DNA from: Paraburkholderia metrosideri
GTDB taxonomy: Bacteria; Pseudomonadota; Gammaproteobacteria; Burkholderiales; Burkholderiaceae
Direction: 5' to 3'
Length of the DNA stretch: 64,000 nt
NCBI RefSeq assembly: GCF_904848625.1
Contig: NZ_CAJHCP010000007.1
Span: 372,001 to 436,000, forward strand
A program made the translations under genes and the position numbers. Every line of letters begins with the position of its first letter. Position 1 is the stretch's first letter. Positions 41,424 to 50,755 of the stretch are shown piece by piece. The notes under the pieces are model-generated. The model made no database searches. It saw only the letters and a list, made by a program, of their open reading frames with translations, and was not told the DNA's origin.

Positions 41424-42356
41424 CTAGGTCCGTTTGCTGTGGCGCCCACCGCTGAAGTCGACGGTGCTGACAAAGAACACACCAACGGCGAAGAACGGCA
41501 AGCCGATGACAAAGAGGATGGCAGGCAGTCCCCAGTGCTCCCAGAAGCTGTCGATCATCGCGCGATCGGGCGTATTCGCATCGTAGAGAACACTGACCTC
41601 ATCACCGCTGCCGAGATCGTTATGCGATGACGACGACCCCTGCGCAAAGGTGACTTCTTTCCCCGTCGCGGTTTTGAACGCGACAATCGCCGAGTACATG
41701 TGCGAGCGCGGCTGATAAGGCCGCTCGGCTCCCTGGACTTCGACGACTTTGCCAGTCGTGCGCGTATAGCTTCCAATGATCTGCCGTTCGCGCATCGCCG
41801 AAGCAGCAGCGCCCAGCAGAAATCCCGCGCCGATGACAATCGGAATCAGGCAGATCAGTAGATTCTGTCGGGCGCGTTTGCGCCTCGCCTGCGAGTATGA
41901 CGAAAGCGCGACATGTTTAACCTTGCCGCGTTCGATTATGAACATCACCGCGCCAATCGCTGAAAACACCACGCTGAGCAACATCACTACGCCGACAGGA
42001 AACCAGCGCTGCCCAAAGTCGTCGATGATCGCCGAGCGTGCGGGGTTCGCAGGGTCGTAGAACACGCGCAACGTTTGGCCGATATCGTAGGCCGGCTGCG
42101 TCGACGACGTCTGGCCCGTGACCTGTTCGCGCTCGCCGCGTGCGGTCGTGAAGACGATCACGGGTTGATACGAACGCCAGCTCCGGCCGCCCTGGTCGTA
42201 ACTCACCACGGTTCCTTCGGCGACCGTCATGCGATGCGTGGCGATCAGCGAAGACACGAGCCAGCACAGCGAAAAAAGCAGCGCGCCGAGACTGAGCGTC
42301 AGAATGACGAGCGTGCTTCGGCTGTGCGGCGACGGGGCGGCGGCTGAATTCATCAT
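41424..42356 (-). CDS. DUF3592-family membrane protein
   Basis: A 310-residue inner-membrane protein built as a duplication. Each half has a helix pair and a DUF3592-like soluble beta domain (TVVSYDQGGRSWRSYQPVIV, LRVFYDPANPARSAIIDDFG; TTGKVVEVQGAERPYQPRSH, VSVLYDANTPDRAMIDSFWE). Four to five hydrophobic segments are visible. DUF3592 proteins are of unknown function; here it lies between the SUMF1-like gene and PAAR. Confidence 0.7.
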   Translation of the reverse strand: MMNSAAAPSPHSRSTLVILTLSLGALLFSLCWLVSSLIATHRMTVAEGTVVSYDQGGRSWRSYQPVIVFTTARGEREQVTGQTSSTQPAYDIGQTLRVFYDPANPARSAIIDDFGQRWFPVGVVMLLSVVFSAIGAVMFIIERGKVKHVALSSYSQARRKRARQNLLICLIPIVIGAGFLLGAAASAMRERQIIGSYTRTTGKVVEVQGAERPYQPRSHMYSAIVAFKTATGKEVTFAQGSSSSHNDLGSGDEVSVLYDANTPDRAMIDSFWEHWGLPAILFVIGLPFFAVGVFFVSTVDFSGGRHSKRT

Positions 42357-42386
42357 GAGTGGACGGTTGGAGCGTGCGTGCGCATC

Positions 42387-43469
42387 TCACTGACCTGTTG
42401 GCGAAGACTGGTTGAGCACGCATCGAAACCCGAGATCGGCCTTCGCGGTATCGGGCGCGAAGCCCGTGCGGTCGATGACGAGTCGCGTGCGGCTATCGGT
42501 TGCATACCGGACGCTGCGCAGACTGCCTCGCTCCGGACCTCGCGGATCGTGCGGCGCGGCGCGGCTATAGTAGTTCTTGTCGAACCAGTCATAAGTCCAT
42601 TCCTTGCCGCGGCCGAACACGTCCGACACGCCCAGCCGATTGTCGCCATACGTGCCTACCGGCCGGCTAACCAGCGGCTCCGGGCTGGTGCCGTTCTCTT
42701 CCATTTTGTCGATGATGTTGTCGAGCTGTTCGAGGTTGTATTTGCCGTCGACAACCGGCACCGCGGCGCTGGGAATCACCCACAACTCGCCGCGCGAACG
42801 TGCTGCATATTCCCACTGCGCCTCAGTCGGCAAATCGACCGGCAGACTCACGAGCTTACCGACCCATGCGCAGAAATCGCGCGACTGTTGCCACGTGATA
42901 TGCGCCACGGGGTAGTCGGGAAAACGGAACTCCAGGTCTTCGTGTTTGCTGATCGCGATCGGCGGCAAGCCATTGGCGCGTGTGTAAAGGTCATAGTCGG
43001 CGTAAGTCACGCGATGCTTGAAAATCGAGTAACTGTCGAGCGTCACGTTGTGTGCGGGCGCGGCGCCGTCGTTGGCGGAGTAGGGCAGTCTGTCCTGCGA
43101 CTTTTCCGGACCGAAATCGCCCATCAGGAACTGGCCGCCTTTGACGAAGACCAGTTCGCGATGCACCTTGTCCTTGAATCTGGCGAGTTCGTCATTAGAA
43201 GGCGGCGGCAACGACTTGAAGTAATCCTGCAAGATGCGGATGGTGTCGTCGTACGGCTTACCGGTTCCCCAGTTCAGCACAGTGCTGAGATGTTCCCACG
43301 TGTCCTTCTTCGGTGACGGTGTCGTAATCTCGCGGATCAATCGATCTTTGTCAGCGGGTGCGTTCACGTCGACTTTCTGTGCAAAAACGCTGCCCGACAA
43401 CAGCAACGATATTCCAGCAACCAACAGCGGCCGTGATTTCTCTTGAGCCAGACGAGACCGATAACCCAT
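42387..43469 (-). CDS. exported SUMF1/formylglycine-generating-enzyme-fold protein
   Basis: A 360-residue protein with a probable signal peptide (SRPLLVAGISLLLSGSVFAQ). From about residue 105 it has the sulfatase-modifying-factor fold (LVFVKGGQFLMGDFG, YPVAHITWQQSRDFCAWVG, LPTEAQWEYAARSRGE, DLGFRCVL). Such proteins occur in T6SS clusters and as non-catalytic binding modules. A truly catalytic copper/cysteine pair cannot be confirmed by eye. It is separated by 42 bp from the effector remnant upstream. Confidence 0.75.
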   Translation of the reverse strand: MGYRSRLAQEKSRPLLVAGISLLLSGSVFAQKVDVNAPADKDRLIREITTPSPKKDTWEHLSTVLNWGTGKPYDDTIRILQDYFKSLPPPSNDELARFKDKVHRELVFVKGGQFLMGDFGPEKSQDRLPYSANDGAAPAHNVTLDSYSIFKHRVTYADYDLYTRANGLPPIAISKHEDLEFRFPDYPVAHITWQQSRDFCAWVGKLVSLPVDLPTEAQWEYAARSRGELWVIPSAAVPVVDGKYNLEQLDNIIDKMEENGTSPEPLVSRPVGTYGDNRLGVSDVFGRGKEWTYDWFDKNYYSRAAPHDPRGPERGSLRSVRYATDSRTRLVIDRTGFAPDTAKADLGFRCVLNQSSPTGQ

Positions 43470-43511
43470 GCAGCACCACTCCTATATTCTCTATTGAACC
43501 GATGTCGCCGC

Positions 43512-44954
43512 TCAAGCCATCTGGGAGCCGTCGCCCGCGGTCGTTTTTGGATCCATCCAGGCGAGCGCGGTTCCTTGCTGCATCCGGTACGCAGCCGAAT
43601 CGTTGAAGACAAAGCCGAAACCCGGTGCCGGGTCGACACGCATACGGCTTTCCACCATCGCCAGCTGGCTCGTGCCGACGAACTGTCCGATCTCATTGCG
43701 CGCAACTTGCGCATTGCCCTTAACCGCAATTTCCGACGAGGTGAACTGGTAGACGTTCTCCAGTTCGTTCCTTATCTGGGCGGCTGCAAGAATACGGCTG
43801 ATCGCATCGGTCGCTTCCAGCCGCCATTCGTCGAATCGGTCGGCGATGGACTTTAACGCATAAACGATATAACCCTTCACCTCCGCAAGACTGTTCAGCA
43901 GCGAGTCATGCGCGTTCCTGATTGCGTTGAGAAATGCCCGAGGCTGGGTACGGATAAAGTCGGTCAGCTCGGTTCTCATTTCGTCGAACTGTTTGCCGAC
44001 GTAGGCGCCGATCTCCTTACCCTTGGCAATCGCCAACGTGTACATCGCCACGAACGTCCTGAAGGCATCCTTGGCGAAGTACTGAAGGTTTTTGTCGCCA
44101 GCATAGGCAATTTGGGTTTTGGCCCACCAGGCGAACTCGGCCATGTTGACGACGTCGACCGCGGCTTCCACTTCGCCCTTCAAGCCAACACCGACGCATA
44201 AGCCCGCCCTCATCAGAATGCGAAACTTGTCGTCATAGGTAATGTGGAACGCGGCCTGCGCGCCGGCGCCGGCCTGGCCGCTCACGCCCGGCTTGACGGA
44301 CGCGAACGAGGTCCATTTGACCTTTTCCTGCGGGCGCCCCCATTCGAATGCTCCCTCCACGGAGGCCTCCGCCTCGACGCCGGCAAAGGCCTTCAGATCA
44401 CCGCCCGCGTCAGCCTTGACTTCGACCTTTGTTACATCGAGTTTGGGTTGCTGCATTTGCGCCGCGTTGCGAGTAGCACGCGTACCTTTGACCTTCTGCG
44501 TCTTACCGTCGCGACCAAGTTTGAATTCGACCCCGCCTTCCGCGAGGAGGCTCGCACCGCAAGAAGCTTCCGCCTTTGCCGCGAGCGAGATCCTGAAGAA
44601 GCCCAGCGTGGTGTCGGGCGAGCTCTTCCACGAGATCGCGCCACTCGGGCTCTCAGTCGGTGCCGGAATCCATAGTTCAAGCCCGGATTTCCACGGCAGA
44701 TAAAGCGTGGCTTTGATGTTTCCGTCAGCCAGCACTCCGCCGACTTCACCCTTCGCTTTCGCCGATGCGGCGACTTCGCCGCGCAGGTGCAACAGGTCGT
44801 CGAACGACTTGATGGTGCTTTCCGCTTTGGCGCTCGCGCCAGCGCCGGCGAACAGCCGCAGGATCTGAGTGCCACCGGAGAACTCGCACATTGCGTTGGG
44901 ATCGTCCGGCGATTTGAATTTGGCGGCCTTGTTGAACGCCTCTGCAAACTCAGG
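43512..44954 (-). pseudogene. 5'-truncated VgrG3-associated effector
   Basis: The frame is open from the end of the truncated vgrG3 (PEFAEAFNKAAKFKSPDDPN, then MCEFSGGTQILRLFAGAGAS). About 480 residues follow, Ala/Gly/Lys-rich in the first half (AAKAEASCGASLLAEGGVEF) with helical segments later (FRTFVAMYTLAIAKGKEIGA) and a C-terminus SRMRVDPAPGFGFVFNDSAA. I recognise no catalytic family. Its natural N-terminus is missing. Expression would need the internal ATG at 44891 or a frameshift from vgrG3. I infer a cargo effector disabled by the deletion. Confidence 0.6.
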
Positions 44955-47175
44955 TATGCGAACAGGCTGATCTTATCGACCGCATTTGCGACGAGGCTCT
45001 TGCCGATCGCAACGTTGATATCGGTGTTCGCGGATATCGTCGCGTTCTCGCCCGCGTGAATATGGACGCTTTCCGGCGTAGTGATCCCTACGCCTTTGGG
45101 GGAAGCGAGCAGCAGCACGGGATCGCTGAAGCCGTTGGCTTGGCCAGTGCCGCCCGACGTCTCCTGTCCCTGCGCGGAGGAAGCCGACAAGGCAGGCGAA
45201 GCGCTTCCGCCGTAGCTGGATTGGGTGGCATTTGTGAACGTCTTCAGCGAGTCGATCGCTTGCATATCGGCTGCACCGTGTTGTTGCGCAGTGTCCGCCG
45301 TTGCGCTCAACAACTGCTGACCTGCGGTCAACTGACCGCGCGCCTCGGTGGCGTCGAGTTGCTCACCGCTCGCAGCCGGACGGCCAAACGTGCTGATGTA
45401 GAGCCCTTTCTGGGAGCGGATCGCGCCGTAGGCGTCGGTGTGAAGTTCGAAGCCCGTGCCGCGGAATGCGCCACGCGTGTTGTCGGTTTGCGAGACCAGA
45501 TAGCCGAGATTCAACTGTGCTGCGGTTTGCGTGCTGTAAAGCTGCGCGCGATTCTGACCGGTGGAATCGTCGAGCACTAGCTGGTTATACCCCGAGCCTT
45601 TATGTTCCTTTGACTTATAGCCGGACAGCTGGCCCTGCGTGTGCCACTGCGGCGAGCTTGCGGAGTTATAGACGCGGCCTGTAATGAGCGGCCGGTCAGG
45701 ATCGCCGTCAATGTACGTGATGATGACTTCCTGACGATGCGCGGCACGAAGACGCCGCCCCAGTTGCTGCCGGCATTCGGGTATGACACGCGCACCCAGC
45801 AGGAAGCCTTTTCGTCGCCGCTATTGATCCGGTCCCAGTGCATGCGGACCTTCACGCGATTCAACGAGTCCGTAAAGACTTCTTCACCCGTGGGACCGAC
45901 GACCGTTGCGGTCTGCGTCGGCATGACGGGTTTGTGATGGTCCAACGGACTGCGAAACGGAATGCTGCGCCGCTGAACCTCAATGGTCGCCATGAAAAAG
46001 CCGGTGCTGCCGTCGCCGCCCGGAATCAGCGCGGACGGCTGCACTTGGCCGAAATTGGCGCGTGTCGTGTTGACCTTAGTCTGGAGGCTATGCGGAAAAT
46101 CGGCACCGCTACGTGATACCGGCAGATTGTTTTCGATAACCCAATCCACTGCTAGCACGGCGAATTGCCGCTCTTGCCCGTTGCCGCCTGAATGATCCGG
46201 ATGATCGACAAGTTCAAACCACTGCCCTGCATCGATCCGCCGCACTGCGCCTACGCCATAGAAACGCTTTGCGCGCGACTCCCACTCCTCCATGCGGATC
46301 TTCGAAAGCGCGTCGCCACGGTCCTGCTCGCGATACGTGTACGCACCGGAATATTCGTAGACTTCCGCTTGCGAAGGCAATGAACCCTGATTGCCGACCG
46401 TCGGAATATTGGTGCCTTTCGCATATTGCGGCGATTTATAGTCGAATGTACTCGTGACAAGCGAGGTGCTTTGCAGCGTCCGGGTACCGGACCATTGAAC
46501 GAGCGCGTCGGTTTCGCTGTTAGTGCCCGCCCGATAGAACGCCACGCTTTGCGGTGACGCAGATTTGAACGAATCCAGATTGTCCGTCACCACCAACTTG
46601 TGCGACTGTCCGTCGTCGGCCTGTTCAAAATAGCTGTACCAGCCTTCAGCTTCCATCAAACGATTGACGAAATTCCAGTCGTCTTCGTACTGAACGCAGA
46701 ATGACCGCGGCTGAAGCGGCTTATTCAGCGCAAAGCGAAATGCGCCTTGGGCTTGAGGATGCTGATTGAATACGTCAGTAATGATTTCATCAACCGTGAC
46801 GTCCTGCCAGATGCGCGCATCACGTCTGAAGCGCAGAAAATGCAACCAGCATGCAAATGCGACTTGATAGCTGGTCAGCCCGCCATCCGAGCCGAGCCGG
46901 CGAGCGGTGTGAACGAAGCCGTGCACTGGCCGATACGATTTGTCGGTTTGCTGCATCCATAGCGTAACGGGCTGCGCGATAAGCCGTTTAAGCTCGATGT
47001 TTTCGTCTGTGGACGCGACGTCGACGGTGAATGCGTAATCGCGGCCTACGCGGCTGTTTCCCACCACTCGCTGGACGAGCAATGCATTCGCACCGATAGG
47101 CGTATCCAGTTTGAGCAAACGCTCATTCTGGAATATTCCCGAACGAATTTGTTCGATTAGGTCAGCTGCGCCCAT
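44955..47175 (-). pseudogene. vgrG: T6SS spike protein VgrG3, frameshifted and truncated
   Basis: VgrG related to copies 1 and 2 (MGAADLIEQIRSGIFQNERL...). After VFVPRI at about 45735 one G is missing: the DNA reads ATCGTCAGGAA where ATCGGTCAGGAA would give GQEVIITYIDGDPDRPLITG. The shifted frame then continues intact through YNQLVLDDSTGQNRAQLYST to DKISLFA. There it breaks off inside the DUF2345 needle and joins the effector remnant in another frame. Two separate lesions make it a pseudogene. A GTG three codons upstream is an alternative start. Confidence 0.85.
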
Positions 47176-47358
47176 TTTTTGCACCCCGTCTTGTCACGTA
47201 CTGGTTCTAGCCCGCAGATTCTAAGTCTGATGATAGTGGATGGTAAACATTCCCTTGAATGTAGCTATCCGTTCCTGTTAAAGGCGGTGGCGACCGGAAA
47301 TACATTCCGATCAGATTGTTAATTTCTGTAAATCGGAAATATTTTTTTTGGCACGTGT

Positions 47359-47808
47359 TCAGAAGCGAGAATTTAAAACGGCCTTTTCATTTAGACGCGA
47401 GCGCAAAATTTCCAGACACTTTTCCTGTTCATGCCGACGCATTTCATAGAACGACAGTGTGGCTCGACGCGGACTGGTACGCGCTTCATTCGGGCGGTTA
47501 TACCGGATCGTCAGCAGAAAACGCCCTCGTTTTACAAACGCGACGTTCTCGTAAAGAATCACGGTGCGCCCCACCTTGCATCGATCGTCATAGAAAACCG
47601 CGCGTGTCGTGAAATTCATGCTTACGAGCGCGGCCAGAGGTGCGAGAAAAACCATAAAAACATCGCCAAAGCTCATGAACGGGTTCGATTGTGCGAAGAC
47701 GATGTAAGACCCGACAATAATAACGAAAATGATGCTGAGAGCCGGCATTGCAAAGCGGCTGCCGCGTACAATTAGTTCTGGCTCGATGGTCTGGGGTAGG
47801 CTGTTCAT
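47359..47808 (-). CDS. small two-helix membrane protein
   Basis: A 149-residue protein with two hydrophobic helices (ALSIIFVIIVGSYIVFA and FGDVFMVFLAPLAALVSM) followed by a basic, PH-like cytosolic part (FYDDRCKVGRTVILYENVAF, LLTIRYNRPNEA). It is transcribed toward the island interior ahead of vgrG3 but with a 183-bp gap. I do not recognise the family; an immunity function is possible. Confidence 0.5.
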   Translation of the reverse strand: MNSLPQTIEPELIVRGSRFAMPALSIIFVIIVGSYIVFAQSNPFMSFGDVFMVFLAPLAALVSMNFTTRAVFYDDRCKVGRTVILYENVAFVKRGRFLLTIRYNRPNEARTSPRRATLSFYEMRRHEQEKCLEILRSRLNEKAVLNSRF

Positions 47809-47895
47809 ATAAGGAATAGAAAATTGAACTCGTAGAAGACATCAGGCCCGGCATTCCCCTGCACTTCCACAGTCTGGACTAATGCAGAGATATTT

Positions 47896-48287
47896 TTATT
47901 TGAACAAACACGAGTAGGCTGGAACAGTATTCTGCACGACGGTCTTGGCTTTGTCCGCAATAAAACTTGATATTGATTCATCGCGCATAAATTCAACAGA
48001 CACCTGCTCTATTGCTCGCTGACTACGATTACGACGAGGGCAGCGGTCCATTAGCGATGTCACAGCCAATATCTCATCGACAGCGGGCTTCAATCGACAA
48101 CGCGTGATAGGCCCTTGATACACGGAAAAGGCGGAAGTCGAATGACGGGATGGTGTAAAAGTGATTCTTGCGGATTCCCGCGATCTTGTTGAAAGTCCGC
48201 TGTTGATGTCCATGCAGAACTGACCCAGCTCATTGCCTCACAGACGCGAGGCTCGCTATCGGCATAGTGACGATTGCCGCGCTGCAC
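47896..48287 (-). pseudogene. possible frameshifted small gene
   Basis: One frame gives RGNRHYADSEPRVCEAMS, and a second gives LGQFCMDINSGLSTRSRESA continuing to VPAYSCLFK. They join smoothly at about 48240 if one base is restored. Neither half is recognised. The protein-like, in-register continuation suggests a decayed gene, but the evidence is weak. Confidence 0.3.
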
Positions 48288-48423
48288 TCAACAGCAGAGT
48301 CGGGGCGCTCCTTCGTCGAGCCCAAAATCCGCGTAAGCGCTGACTGCTGCCTCCCAAGGAGCACGTCTTCCGTCTTGCCCGGACGCAATCGAAACGCGTA
48401 TCGGCAGACATCTCATATTGCTC

Positions 48424-49067
48424 ATGGCGGAAACTGACCGGAAGAAAATGGGTGCAACGGCAGTCGCGGCCGGACTAGCAGGGTTGGGCGGCATCGCCGT
48501 CGGCGTAAGCGGTATGGCGATGGATACGACTGAAGAAGCGGATCTACTGGAGTTCGATCTGGACGGCAAGCCAATCAAAGCGTGGGTGTGGCAGTCGGTC
48601 TTTGATGAAGGTGACGAGGTGGAAGTTGTCGCCGAGCCATGGGACGATCATTGGCAAGGATATGGCATAAGCGGATCAGAGACAAAATTGTGGCACTGCA
48701 TCCGCATTGCAGCCGGGGCAGATACGCCCACTACAAAGCTTCGTTGAAATTGTGGCTGAAGGTCTGCCTGCCGCTGCTTCTATTTATGTACATCTTGACC
48801 GGTGGGATAGCCTTCTTTGAATCGCTGGACAATTGGGCAGGCATCGTCCAGATGTGGGTCCTCGGTGGCTCCGGATTGATGGCGATATTGGGCGTTATTG
48901 CGTTTCGGATGTCGCGCAAGTTCATGGGTTTCGTTTGCCTCGCCGAAGGCATTTTCAAAAGCTTTGGTTGGAAGAACGTTAAGAGCATCGATCTACCGGC
49001 GGCCACCAGGAAAGGCAAAGCGCCGGGGGACCCCGGCGCGCTCGGCATACTCTATTTTAGATATTGA
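48424..49067 (+). pseudogene. frameshifted membrane protein of a T6SS-associated family
   Basis: The first frame (MAETDRKKMGATAVAAGLAG... EADLLEFDLDGKPIKAWVWQ... HWQGYGI) and the second (KRIRDKIVALHPHCSRGRYA... to GDPGALGILYFRY) join perfectly at about 48669 if one A is restored. The rebuilt protein of about 215 residues has a glycine-rich first helix, a soluble beta part and two more helices (LPLLLFMYILTGGIAFFESL; MWVLGGSGLMAILGVIAF). Proteins ending in the YFRY pattern recur beside Burkholderia vgrG genes and are often labelled putative T6SS effectors. The start is uncertain because the frame is open upstream. Confidence 0.6.
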
Positions 49068-49287
49068 TGGCGTTGATATCTCCGGTGACAAAATCAGAAC
49101 CTCGACTTTCATTCGTCTTGCTGCGCCAACTGGCGCGACGACGCCAAAGGGCCGATGCAAGTTGTTTTCCGGCCCGATCGGGCGTCAGAAAGTCCACTTC
49201 GAGGCACCTCCCGCAGCACGAATGGATAGCAGGTGGCCGCGGCACGTCGTACGAGCCAGCGGACGAGCGCTAAATAAGCCGCTCAAC

Positions 49288-49480
49288 TTATCCACACCCC
49301 CCTCTGGATAACTTTTGTACAAGCCCCCTGGCAGCTTGTGGGCGAAACTTTGATAACCATCCAGGTTAACCAGGCCATCAAAAAGTTGTCCTTGGCTCCG
49401 TGTTCCTATCCGCGTTAACTCCGCAGGCTTATGGTTTACGCAGATCCTTGATACGTAAACGAAGTTCCAAGTTATCCACA
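49288..49480. promoter_or_regulatory. cluster of DnaA-box-like sites next to an AT-rich stretch
   Basis: TTATCCACA occurs at 49288-49296 and 49472-49480. TCTGGATAA, a one-mismatch box on the other strand, lies at 49303-49311. The first two form an inverted pair. A further inverted repeat GTTTACG / CGTAAAC lies at 49434-49460, and an AT-rich stretch follows at about 49495-49540. The whole 49068-49644 gap has no gene. It may be a replication-related DnaA site; whether it works as an origin is unknown. Confidence 0.45.
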
Positions 49481-49644
49481 GGCGGGTGCGATGCTTGTTA
49501 ACTATTACTACGAATACGTATACAAAGAATATAAAAACCAGAGAAGCATGCGAAACCTCTGCATCGCAAGCGTGCATCGAGCACAGGCAAAGGGACGTAA
49601 ACGCCGTAAACATCAAAACGCGTATACCCAACTCACCCCAACCC

Positions 49645-50511
49645 TCACCTCAACGGTAAACATATCTCCGTCATCAGATCCCCAGGCGCAGTGTCCTTGG
49701 GGCTATTCAAATACTCCTCAAACACCGGCGCATCGGCCGCTTCACGACCAGACTGCACAAGCCACGTCCCATACAACCACTCATAAGCCGCTCGCATATC
49801 GCTATACGGACCGGTGTGCCGCAACACCGCATATTCCCCGCCTCTCACCGAAACCATCGAAACCGGCGCACTCACCGTCACCGCCGCCAATACCCGCTGC
49901 GGCAACAAAACCCCGGCCTTCGACCGCAATGCATTTTCATCAATCACACCGGGATCATCGAAATAAATCCCGATCATCCGCATTTCCGCCTCAAGCAAAT
50001 TATGTCGGGCGAGCCAGCCGAACAAAGCATCAAACGCCTTGCCGATCTGCATATACGGTCCAACGTGATCCACCGATAAAAGCGTAAACGGCTCGACAGA
50101 ACGAATCACCACTTCACGCATCGTCATTTGATCGTCTCCTGGGAGTGCCGGACGGAACCGGCTATGCGTACCTCGCTTGCGATACTGCGCCGGCGGCACG
50201 CCGAACACCGCGCGAAAAGTGCGGGAAAAAGACTGCAAACTGCTGTAACCCGAGCGCTCGGCTATCTCGGCAATCGACATCGAGCCGTTCGCCAGATACC
50301 CGGCCGCGTGATGCAACCTCAACCGACGCACCGTCGTCGCGACCGTTTCGCCATACATCGCCTGATAAATCCGATGCCAGTGGTATGGCGACAAACAGGC
50401 GATTTCCGCCAGATGGTCGATATCAAGCGGCTCATCGAGATGATCGTAAATATGGTCAAGCACGCGTGCGAGCCGCGTTTCATACCGGGCCCGACTTCCG
50501 GATTCATTCAT
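49645..50511 (-). CDS. AraC-family regulator with GyrI-like ligand domain
   Basis: A 288-residue Rob/SoxS-like regulator. Residues of about 10-110 hold two helix-turn-helix motifs (DIDHLAEIACLSPYHWHRIY; IAEIAERSGYSSLQSFSRTF). Residues of about 135-288 form a GyrI-like small-molecule domain (MREVVIRSVEPFTLLSVDHV ... EICLPLR). I chose MNESGSRARYETRLARVLDH as the start because the extra 41 upstream codons are unlike the family. It is divergent from the ethanolamine permease gene; regulation of that gene is possible but unproven. Confidence 0.82.
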   Translation of the reverse strand: MNESGSRARYETRLARVLDHIYDHLDEPLDIDHLAEIACLSPYHWHRIYQAMYGETVATTVRRLRLHHAAGYLANGSMSIAEIAERSGYSSLQSFSRTFRAVFGVPPAQYRKRGTHSRFRPALPGDDQMTMREVVIRSVEPFTLLSVDHVGPYMQIGKAFDALFGWLARHNLLEAEMRMIGIYFDDPGVIDENALRSKAGVLLPQRVLAAVTVSAPVSMVSVRGGEYAVLRHTGPYSDMRAAYEWLYGTWLVQSGREAADAPVFEEYLNSPKDTAPGDLMTEICLPLR

Positions 50512-50755
50512 GACGGAGCGGAGAGGAATAGCGAGAACCAAAAGTACCACGTCCCCGTTTACCAAATCCTGCGGAGTTAACCGGCTGGCGAATCTACGCA
50601 AACGCGCTAACAGCAGCCCAGTACACAAAAGCACCTTCCGCCCAAAACTTTGCCGAATTTCGATAACACCCTCGAATAATGGCTCCCTACCATCAGTTGA
50701 AGCCTGTCGGCCGACGCATAACGCTACGCACTAACGCCAACTTCGGGAGCATCCG

